Source: an uncultured Bacilli bacterium
GTDB taxonomy: Bacteria; Bacillota_I; Bacilli_A; RF39; UBA660
DNA length: 20,580 nt
Direction of reading: 5' to 3'
NCBI GenBank assembly: GCA_947630585.1
Contig: CANRIE010000084.1
Coordinates: 1-20,580, forward strand
In this document: in pieces, positions 1 to 4,824 of the stretch
Layout: each line of letters opens with the position of its first letter
How positions within the stretch are numbered: the first letter of the stretch is position 1
The notes under the pieces: model-generated
Told to the model about the DNA's origin: nothing
The model's database searches: none
The model's input: only the letters and a program-made list of their open reading frames with translations
Made by a program: the position numbers and the translations under genes

Positions 1-14
1 TCCCCATTAAATTT

Positions 15-74
15 AATGTAACATTTTCACTAATTATTCATTTCAAAAAATGTAACATTTTTACTAATTATTCA
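15..74. repeat. Two tandem 26-bp direct repeats
   Basis: Copies at 15-40 and 49-74 differ at one base and repeat with a 34-bp period; each starts AATGTAACATTTT and ends CTAATTATTCA. The repeats lie beyond the terminator of the neighbouring minus-strand gene and near the window edge, so the full array may continue to the left. Repeated TGT-starting sites can be transposase-binding ends or operators, but no transposase is visible here. Confidence 0.7.
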
Positions 75-75
75 C

Positions 76-100
76 AAAAAAAGGAAGATTTTATCTTCCC
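76..100 (-). terminator. Rho-independent terminator of the YjcZ-like gene
   Basis: On the minus strand a 7-bp stem GGAAGAT/ATCTTCC (83-99) is followed at once by a run of seven or more T. It overlaps the last codons and stop of the minus-strand gene ending at 91. Confidence 0.75.
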
Positions 101-273
101 CATCTAGTACCAATAATTATAACTAATAGAATGAATAAAACGATTATAATAGCATAATTAGAGTTATTATTGTAGCCATAATTTGGATAAATATAGCCTA
201 TATTGCCTCCGGAACATCCACATCCCGAATTACCATAGCCATATCCATAGTTTGGATAACCACCGTAATACAT
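91..273 (-). CDS. YjcZ-like small Gly/Tyr-rich membrane protein (60 aa)
   Basis: A 60-residue protein with two parts: residues 1-38 are rich in Gly, Tyr, Asn and Cys (CGCSGG, NYGYNN), and residues 40-55 form one hydrophobic segment (IIIVLFILLVIIIG) followed by TRWGR. The hydrophobic segment closely resembles the FALIVVLFILLIIVG core of the YjcZ/TIGR01732 family, which in Bacillus includes small sporulation-associated membrane or coat proteins. The start is set by a strong SD, AAAGGAGG, 7 nt before ATG. A terminator overlaps the stop, so the gene is probably monocistronic. The low-complexity N-terminus is long compared with typical YjcZ proteins. Family membership is inferred from the motif; the molecular role is unknown. 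Confidence 0.7.
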   Translation of the reverse strand: MYYGGYPNYGYGYGNSGCGCSGGNIGYIYPNYGYNNNSNYAIIIVLFILLVIIIGTRWGR

Positions 274-299
274 AATATTACCTCCTTTATTATCTACAA

Positions 300-308
300 T
301 AGTTTATG
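300..308 (-). promoter_or_regulatory. Candidate sigma-E/K-type -10 element
   Basis: The minus strand reads CATAAACTA, matching the CATAnnnTA -10 core of the mother-cell sporulation sigma factors, 27 nt before the YjcZ-like ATG. No convincing -35 was found and no good housekeeping promoter is present in this gap. Confidence 0.25.
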
Positions 309-338
309 TTGGTAATTAAAAAATGCCATTACGGATGA

Positions 339-641
339 CTATAAATTACTTGATAATTTTATAATTAAATCCATATTATCATCAAGTGCTACTTTATTTT
401 TATGAATTTCACCACATTTTAAACATTTATAAATTATTTTATAAGTATCTTTATATTTTTCAATTCCAATTGGCTTCATTAATCCTTTACAATTATTACT
501 TCTATCACCAGGATTAATATCAACATGCAAAGAATATAAGCAATTAGGACAATGATCTCTTGCTGAATAATTTAATTTAGGTACTTTATTATTACAATTA
601 AGACATATAAAATCTTCATCAATCATATTAAATTTTTTCAT
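339..641 (-). CDS. RNHCP domain zinc-binding protein (100 aa)
   Basis: Matches the RNHCP family (Pfam RNHCP) over its full length. Visible signatures are FICLNC near the N-terminus, R-D-H-C-P-N-C at residues 28-34 (family consensus RNHCPxC, here Asp for Asn), the HVD...PGDR block, CKGLMKPI, and a second CLKCG pair at 73-77. The four Cys-rich positions should make one or two zinc ribbons. The ATG at 641 is preferred over the GTG at 650 and ATG at 647, because AGGTGA lies 5 nt before it and the upstream starts would overlap that SD. The family is widespread but has no settled function. It is divergently oriented to the zinc-ribbon/DUF4870-like gene. Confidence 0.85.
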   Translation of the reverse strand: MKKFNMIDEDFICLNCNNKVPKLNYSARDHCPNCLYSLHVDINPGDRSNNCKGLMKPIGIEKYKDTYKIIYKCLKCGEIHKNKVALDDNMDLIIKLSSNL

Positions 642-682
642 ACACATCACCTAAATTATATACTTTTATTAGTTAAAAGTAA

Positions 683-712
683 ATTATATTAAGTTAATTT
701 ACGTTAATTCAA
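683..712 (-). promoter_or_regulatory. Candidate promoter of the RNHCP gene
   Basis: On the minus strand, -35 TTGAAT (707-712), an 18-nt spacer and -10 TATAAT (683-688). It lies about 40 nt before the chosen start. A second TATAAT closer to the ATG would put the transcript start inside the SD and is less likely. Confidence 0.4.
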
Positions 713-732
713 ATAAAAAAAACAATTAATTG

Positions 733-761
733 TTAAAAAATCTTAAATAATGTGTTACAAT
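733..761 (+). promoter_or_regulatory. Candidate extended -10 promoter of the zinc-ribbon gene
   Basis: TACAAT at 756-761 is preceded by TG one base upstream (extended -10), with a weak -35 TTAAAA at 733-738 and a 17-nt spacer. It is 20 nt before the gene's start codon. Confidence 0.45.
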
Positions 762-781
762 AGTAGTGTTAGGAGGAAAAT

Positions 782-1321
782 ATGTTTTGTAGAAATTGTG
801 GTGTTAAACTTAATCCCGGTAGCCAATTTTGTCCTAGTTGCGGAACAAAAGTAGAAAATGCAAATTCAAATAATGGTGAAAACAAGGAACCAGCTAGTAA
901 TACTGATACTAACACAAACCTAAATAATAACACAAATACTAATACTAATAATTTCAATAATCTTAGTACGGATCCTATTACTTTTAATTCCAACCAAACT
1001 GCAACTAATGCTGATAGTACTAAATTGATAAGAATCTTAGCATATTTAGGATTTTTGTTTATTGTTGGATTAGTTTGTCAAGAAAAGAATGATCCTAATG
1101 TTAGATTCCATACTGGACAAGGAATGATTTTATTCATTGCTGAGGTTGTTGTATCGGTTTCATCAACAATCTTAAGTTTTGTATTTTTTGGTTTAGGATC
1201 TTTAATTAGCACAATAGGCAGCATTTTATGTATAATTTTATTAATTATTGGAATCATGAATGCTGTTAAAAATGAAAATAAACCATTACCTATAATTGGA
1301 TCATTAGCATTTTATAAGTAA
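782..1321 (+). CDS. Zinc-ribbon plus DUF4870-like membrane protein (179 aa)
   Basis: Residues 1-22 form a short zinc ribbon (C3, C6, C17, C20; CRNCG...FCPSCG). Residues 25-77 are an Asn/Thr-rich low-complexity linker. Residues 80-179 carry three hydrophobic stretches with the FHTGQGMILF motif and a terminal LPIIGSLAFYK, resembling the DUF4870/Tic20-like family (FHarQg...lP.iG). The protein is therefore a membrane protein with a cytoplasmic zinc ribbon, a common arrangement in low-GC Gram-positives; its role is not known. The start follows AGGAGGAAAAT directly. It is transcribed away from the RNHCP gene and is followed by an independent promoter for mscL. Confidence 0.75.
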   Translation: MFCRNCGVKLNPGSQFCPSCGTKVENANSNNGENKEPASNTDTNTNLNNNTNTNTNNFNNLSTDPITFNSNQTATNADSTKLIRILAYLGFLFIVGLVCQEKNDPNVRFHTGQGMILFIAEVVVSVSSTILSFVFFGLGSLISTIGSILCIILLIIGIMNAVKNENKPLPIIGSLAFYK

Positions 1322-1358
1322 AAGTCTAAAATAGTTTTTTTATATAATAGGAAATTTG

Positions 1359-1387
1359 TTTACTTTTATTAATTTTTATGATATTAT
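1359..1387 (+). promoter_or_regulatory. Promoter of mscL
   Basis: TTTACT (1359-1364), 17-nt spacer, TATTAT (1382-1387) with TG one base before the -10 (extended -10). The start codon of mscL is 22 nt downstream. Confidence 0.6.
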
Positions 1388-1408
1388 CTTGTTGATTTAG
1401 GAGGAAGT

Positions 1409-1819
1409 ATGAAAAAATTTATTCAAGAGTTTAAAGATTTTATTTCCAAAGGAAATGTTGTTGATTTAGCATTTGCAGTTGTAATTGGTAATAGTTTTAA
1501 TGCGATTGTAACTAGTTTAGTTAATGATGTTATCATGCCTCTTGTTGGTATCATCATTGGAGGTATTGATTTTACAGGAATTAAGATTACTTATAAAACA
1601 TCATCAATTATGGTTGGTAATTTTATTCAAAATATTATTAATTTCTTGATTATAGCTTTATCAATCTTTGTAATGGTTAAAGTATTTACTAAACTATCTC
1701 ATAAAAAGAAAGAAGAAGAGTTACCACCACCTGAAAGTAAAGAAGCAGTTCTTCTTGAAGAAATAAGAGATTTACTAAAAAAACAAGTTAGACAACAAAA
1801 ATCTAAACAAGTTAAATAA
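1409..1819 (+). CDS. mscL: Large-conductance mechanosensitive channel MscL (136 aa)
   Basis: Forms the homopentameric plasma-membrane channel that opens under high membrane tension to release solutes during hypo-osmotic shock. The family signature is clear: an N-terminal amphipathic helix (KKFIQEFKDFISKGN), then GNVVDLAFAVVIG and SLVNDVIMPLVG in TM1 (about 15-48), a short extracellular loop, TM2 (about 70-93) and a charged C-terminal helix (KEAVLLEEIRDLLKKQ) expected to form the cytoplasmic bundle. The length is normal for the family. The start follows GGAGGAAGT. It has its own extended -10 promoter and a strong terminator, so it is monocistronic. Confidence 0.97.
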   Translation: MKKFIQEFKDFISKGNVVDLAFAVVIGNSFNAIVTSLVNDVIMPLVGIIIGGIDFTGIKITYKTSSIMVGNFIQNIINFLIIALSIFVMVKVFTKLSHKKKEEELPPPESKEAVLLEEIRDLLKKQVRQQKSKQVK

Positions 1820-1826
1820 GTGATTA

Positions 1827-1858
1827 GGTCTTAATTTAAAAAAAATTAAGATCTTTTT
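1827..1858 (+). terminator. Terminator of mscL
   Basis: An 11-bp stem (1827-1837 with 1843-1853, core TCTTAATTT/AAATTAAGA) around an A-rich loop, followed by TTTTTT, 8 nt after the mscL stop. Confidence 0.85.
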
Positions 1859-1973
1859 TATATAATAGGAATTTGTGATTTAAAATTCATATAAATTAAC
1901 TATGCATCTAATTAAATACAAAAAGCAAACCCAATAAATCAAAAAAATTTTTTTTAAAAGTACTAAAAAAGTC

Positions 1974-2002
1974 TTGCCAATCTAAAAAATAAAATATATA
2001 AT
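1974..2002 (+). promoter_or_regulatory. Promoter of tnpB
   Basis: TTGCCA (1974-1979), 17-nt spacer, TATAAT (1997-2002), 28 nt before the tnpB ATG. This is a near-consensus housekeeping promoter, so the gene is probably expressed without a tnpA. Confidence 0.6.
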
Positions 2003-2029
2003 AATGTACCAAGAAAGCGAGGTATAAAG

Positions 2030-3229
2030 ATGCAACAATTTAAAACTTATACATTCAGATTATATCCTAGTTTTGACCAAAAGAAAAAACTTAATTCTTT
2101 TCTTGGTACAACGAGATTTATTTATAACCATTATCTCGATGCTAAAGAAAATAATCAAGGCTTAACATTTTATGAAATGAAAAAGGATTTACCCAATTTA
2201 ATTAGGGAATATCCATGGTTACAAGAAATTGATGGATGTATTTTAAGAACAGCAATTGATAATTTAGAAAACTCTTATAAAAGATATGAAAAAAAATTAG
2301 GTAATAAACCAAAGTTTAAAAAGTATTCTCAAATGGAAAGTTATAAAACAAATTATTTAGAAGGAATTACTTCAAATCATGTTAAATATCAAAATATTAA
2401 AGTTGATTTAGCGAATAGAACAATTAAATTACCTAAGATATCAGAAATAAAAATAAGAGGTTATCGTAACTTAACATCATTTGATAAAAAAATAATCAAT
2501 GTAACTGTTAAAAGAGTTGCTGGAAAATACTATGCTAATGTTTTAGTTTCGGAAAATATTGAAGTACTTCCATTTACTCCATCATTAAATATGGTTGGAA
2601 TTGATTTAGGAGTAAAAACTTTAATGACAACTAGTGATGGAGAGAAAATAGAAAACATAAAAGGCCAACTTACAAGATATGAACGTAAATTAAAAGGTTT
2701 AAATAGAGGGCTTGCAAGAAGCCAAAAAGGTAGTAAAAATAGAGAAAAGATAATTATTAAAATCCAAAAAGTAAATCAAAAAATTAGAAATGCAAAGAAA
2801 TTCTACGAACATATTATGATAAATAAAATATTAAAAGACAATGACGTTGTTTTCTTAGAAGATTTAAAAACCAAAGAAATGATTGAAAACGGGTCTCATG
2901 GTTTAGCAAAATTTATATCTAATTCAAACTTCAGTGATATTATAAATAAATTTAAATATAAAGCTAAGATACTTGGAAAGAAAGTTTATCAAGTTAGTAC
3001 TTACTTTCCTAGTAGTCAGATATGTTTCTCGTGTGGTATGAAGAATGAAAGGGTTAAAGATTTAAGTGTGAGAGAGTGGGAATGTCCTAAATGTCACAGT
3101 TTAAATGAAAGAGATATAAATGCTAGTCTTAATATATTAGTAGAAGGAATGAAATTGTATTTTAAGGATTTTGATAAAGAAATGAAATTATATTTAGAAA
3201 ATTTAGGTAGAGAATTAGATTTAATTTAA
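2030..3229 (+). CDS. tnpB: TnpB RNA-guided nuclease of the IS200/IS605 type (399 aa)
   Basis: A full-length TnpB, a Cas12-related RNA-guided DNA endonuclease. The N-terminal part (MQQFKTYTFRLYPS...) is the wedge/REC region. The RuvC core is complete: D192 in GIDLGVK, E277 in VVFLEDLK and D362 in ERDINAS. The zinc finger has C332/C335 and C352/C355. The intact triad argues that it is active and is not a nuclease-dead TldR-type regulator. No tnpA is found, so it is a tnpB-only element or a domesticated copy. The last 30 residues (MKLYFKDFDKEMKLYLE) are a charged tail. The ATG is preceded by a weak SD, GCGAGG. The structured 3' region may carry its guide RNA. Known for the family: TnpB cuts the empty donor site and helps element retention. 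Confidence 0.95.
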   Translation: MQQFKTYTFRLYPSFDQKKKLNSFLGTTRFIYNHYLDAKENNQGLTFYEMKKDLPNLIREYPWLQEIDGCILRTAIDNLENSYKRYEKKLGNKPKFKKYSQMESYKTNYLEGITSNHVKYQNIKVDLANRTIKLPKISEIKIRGYRNLTSFDKKIINVTVKRVAGKYYANVLVSENIEVLPFTPSLNMVGIDLGVKTLMTTSDGEKIENIKGQLTRYERKLKGLNRGLARSQKGSKNREKIIIKIQKVNQKIRNAKKFYEHIMINKILKDNDVVFLEDLKTKEMIENGSHGLAKFISNSNFSDIINKFKYKAKILGKKVYQVSTYFPSSQICFSCGMKNERVKDLSVREWECPKCHSLNERDINASLNILVEGMKLYFKDFDKEMKLYLENLGRELDLI

Positions 3230-3270
3230 AAAAACATTTATTCCAATTCCTCTCTTGCCAGCATGAACCC

Positions 3271-3360
3271 AAATGATATTCTTTTTAAGTTTTGCCAAGC
3301 AAAAAATTCCATTATAGCTTTGCTTCTCGAGCATTACGAATATCATTTGCCTACTAGCAA
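3271..3360 (+). ncRNA. Nested hairpins just 3' of tnpB
   Basis: AAATGATATTC (3271-3281) pairs exactly with GAATATCATTT (3338-3348). Inside it AAGCAAA (3297-3303) pairs with TTTGCTT (3319-3325). A small TTGC/GCAA hairpin (3347-3360) follows. TnpB omega-RNAs are usually made from the 3' end of tnpB and the sequence after it, so this could be the 5' part of such an RNA, or the RNA processing region. No terminator follows the tnpB stop. Identification as RNA is inference. Confidence 0.35.
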
Positions 3361-3727
3361 TAGATTGTTAATTTTTAATTTATTTACACCCATTTTTCGC
3401 GATTTTGGAAAAATTAAATTAGTTTAGGCGATAAAATAATTTTAAAAATTCTGTGATGTTTATTTTCATCTAAATTTTGAGTAAACTTTTTGAAATAGGC
3501 AATGGTATGATAGGCTTATATTTGCCAACTGGCTAAAATGCTAGTTGGCGTAAGCCATTCAATTCATACCATTGGGTTCCTATTTCAAAAAGGAAATTAA
3601 AATTTAGTGAAAATAATCTTAAAGCACTAGTTATTATAAATATTAAATTCATTATTTTTACTATTTTTTTAGGCTATTTTAATTTTTAAATTACTGGTTG
3701 TAATATCGTTAAAATTAACAATAGATT
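3358..3727. mobile_element. MITE-like palindromic segment between 9-bp direct repeats
   Basis: CAATAGATT occurs at 3358-3366 and 3719-3727. The 352 bp between them begin and end as inverted repeats: ATTGTTAATTTT (3364-3375) is the exact complement of AAAATTAACAAT (3711-3722). Further in, 3409-3428 pairs with 3668-3687 (10 perfect pairs, one mismatch, then 8 including G-U). The centre is the large hairpin at 3460-3616. All stems are nested. There is no ORF. The layout fits a foldback or MITE-type insertion with a target duplication; a single large structured RNA is the alternative. Confidence 0.4.
3460..3616. repeat. Very large multi-segment hairpin (about 56 bp of stem)
   Basis: Five nested stems, each exact unless noted: 3460-3478 with 3599-3616 (18 bp, one bulged T); 3487-3499 with 3579-3591 (13 bp, TTTTTGAAATAGG); 3501-3509 with 3565-3573 (9 bp, AATGGTATG); 3513-3518 with 3551-3556 (6 bp, GGCTTA); and 3524-3533 with 3540-3549 (10 bp, one G-U, loop TAAAAT). 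The inner arms are more GC-rich than the surroundings. It is too large and lacks the T-run expected of a simple terminator. Confidence 0.85.
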
Positions 3728-3789
3728 TTCTCGGCATAAAAGTTGGAATTTTAAAAATAGAAATAAAAATAAAAAAATATAAAATAAAA

Positions 3790-3875
3790 ACGGTGGCGAC
3801 CATCGAATATTGGTCTGTGGAGGATAGAAAGTATCCTATGAAGCAGAAAAAGGAAGCCGTGAGGTTTTCGCAGTA
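3790..3875 (+). ncRNA. TnpB omega-RNA-like scaffold (right-end remnant)
   Basis: Order of elements: CGGTGGC, hairpin GACCA/TGGTC (3798-3815), CTGTGGAGG, hairpin GGATA-GAAAG-TATCC (3822-3836), then ATGAAGCAG and GGAAGCC (3838-3857). This order (GGTGGC, hairpin, CTGTGGAG, hairpin, ATGAAGCAG, GGAAGCC) is what I recall at the right ends of many IS605/IS1341-type tnpB elements, where it forms the omega-RNA scaffold. CTGTGGAGG (3815-3823) can also pair with TTTTCGCAG (3865-3873) with G-U pairs, and GCAGAAAA (3843-3850) with TTTTCGC (3865-3871). The usual final perfect hairpin after GAAGCC is missing, so it may be divergent or decayed. It lies 560 nt from the tnpB stop. The match is from memory, not a search. 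Confidence 0.4.
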
Positions 3876-3952
3876 ATTTATGACCTTTTTAAAAATTACT
3901 TTCGTTCTTGGACTGGACTTTATGACTTTTATTTGATAAAATGTAATTACTG
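3871..3952 (+). promoter_or_regulatory. Mutually exclusive stems before the polysaccharide operon
   Basis: AGTAATTT (3872-3879) can pair with AAATTACT (3893-3900). CAGTAATT (3871-3878) can instead pair with AATTACTG (3945-3952). The block TTTATGAC(C)TTTT is also repeated (3877-3889, 3919-3930). This could be a switching leader if transcription comes from upstream. The stems are AT-rich and may be coincidental. Confidence 0.2.
3914..3942 (+). promoter_or_regulatory. Candidate promoter of the polysaccharide operon
   Basis: TGGACT (3914-3919), 17-nt spacer, TAAAAT (3937-3942) with TG one base before it (extended -10). Predicted transcription would start near 3949, giving a leader of about 50 nt before licD. 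Confidence 0.4.
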
Positions 3953-3962
3953 AAAATAAAAG

Positions 3963-4002
3963 AAAGGAGAAATGAGATAAAACTCATTACTAGCAGTATA
4001 TG
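3963..4002 (+). promoter_or_regulatory. licD ribosome-binding site separated from ATG by a hairpin
   Basis: A strong SD, AAAGGAG (3963-3969), lies 30 nt before the licD ATG, too far for direct use. Between them AATGAG (3971-3976) pairs with CTCATT (3983-3988). Folding this hairpin shortens the effective spacing to about 12 nt. An in-frame TAG at 3991 excludes an earlier start. Confidence 0.4.
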
Positions 4003-4824
4003 GAAAAATCAACATTAAGTAAAAAGGAATTTAATGATTTACGAGAAATTCAACTTGAAATTTTAAGAAATATTGCATCTTTTTGTAAGAAAAATAATAT
4101 AAACTATTTTTTAGTTGCCGGGACTTTGCTTGGAAGTGTTAGGCATAAAGGCTTCATTCCTTGGGATGATGATATTGATATTGGAATGGTTAGAAGCGAT
4201 TATGAAAAGTTTTTAAAACTTTATCCTTCAGATAAAAATCAAGAATACTTTGTTCAAGCCTTAGAAAATGATTCTAAATATTGGCTTTCATTTGCCAAAG
4301 TTAGAAAAAAAGATACTTTTATTCTTGAAGAAGAAGTTAAAGAAAAAAAAGTTAATAAGGAAATTGCAATTGATGTATTTCCATTTGATACAGTTCCTGA
4401 TAATGGCTATCAAAATTTTAAACCTATAGCATTTTTAATTATTCAAATTCGGGATGCCATATTTCATAAAAACTTACATATAAAACCTTCAAGATTTATA
4501 ACAAAAATTTTAAAAATATTTCCTGTTAAATTCTTATATTGGGTTCAAAAAAAATTAATGCTTAAATATCAAAATAAGGATACTAATCATTTAATTTGCT
4601 ATTGCACACCTTATAAAACTTCTAAAGAATATATTGAAAAGTCAGCTGTCCTACCTGTTAAAAATGGTGAATTTGAAGGCGAGAAATTTAGTATTATGAA
4701 TAAACCAGAAGTTTATTTAGCAAATATTTATGGTGCTGATTACATGCAATTACCACCTTTAGAAAAGCGAGTTACCCATGGTATTTTAAAGGTTGATATT
4801 CATAAAGGAGAACAGGATGAATGA
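4000..4824 (+). CDS. LicD family phosphotransferase (274 aa)
   Basis: LicD-family (LicD/FKTN/FKRP-type) enzyme, expected to transfer a phosphorylated group such as phosphocholine, or another CDP-linked alcohol phosphate, to a sugar of the surface polysaccharide at the cytoplasmic face. The diagnostic block is present: NNINYFLVAGTLLGSVRHKG (33-51) followed by FIPWDDDIDIGMVRSDYEKF (52-71), with acidic metal ligands D56-D60. The length is normal for the family. It is the first gene of the operon, and its last 8 nt overlap the flippase gene (ATGAATGA). The ATG has no close SD; the leader hairpin entry explains a possible solution. Which group is transferred cannot be read from sequence; no licA/licC choline genes are in the window. 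Confidence 0.9.
   Translation: MEKSTLSKKEFNDLREIQLEILRNIASFCKKNNINYFLVAGTLLGSVRHKGFIPWDDDIDIGMVRSDYEKFLKLYPSDKNQEYFVQALENDSKYWLSFAKVRKKDTFILEEEVKEKKVNKEIAIDVFPFDTVPDNGYQNFKPIAFLIIQIRDAIFHKNLHIKPSRFITKILKIFPVKFLYWVQKKLMLKYQNKDTNHLICYCTPYKTSKEYIEKSAVLPVKNGEFEGEKFSIMNKPEVYLANIYGADYMQLPPLEKRVTHGILKVDIHKGEQDE

Larger units (their letters stand above)
1335..1876. repeat. Short direct repeats flanking mscL
   Basis: Nearly identical blocks starting TTTTTTATATAATAGGAA and ending TTTGT occur at 1335-1359 and 1854-1876, differing by one A. Each follows a gene end. They bracket mscL and its promoter. Confidence 0.6.

Noticed and set aside
15..74. IS21-type transposon end
   Set aside because: The TGT-starting orientation would put the element to the right, where there is no istA/istB; kept only as a repeat.
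769..993. Minus-strand reading frame opposite the zinc-ribbon gene
   Set aside because: Antisense to a gene with clear zinc-ribbon motifs, promoter and SD; the hydrophobic translation reflects the Asn/Thr-rich linker read backwards.
3790..3806. T-box-like GGTGGCGACC sequence
   Set aside because: The T-box core GGGTGGnACCGCG is not matched in spacing, there is no specifier stem or downstream terminator, and the next gene is not tRNA- or amino-acid-related.
3230..3999. Group I or group II intron
   Set aside because: No domain V-like hairpin or GTGYG start for group II, and no P/Q/R/S core elements for group I; no flanking split gene.
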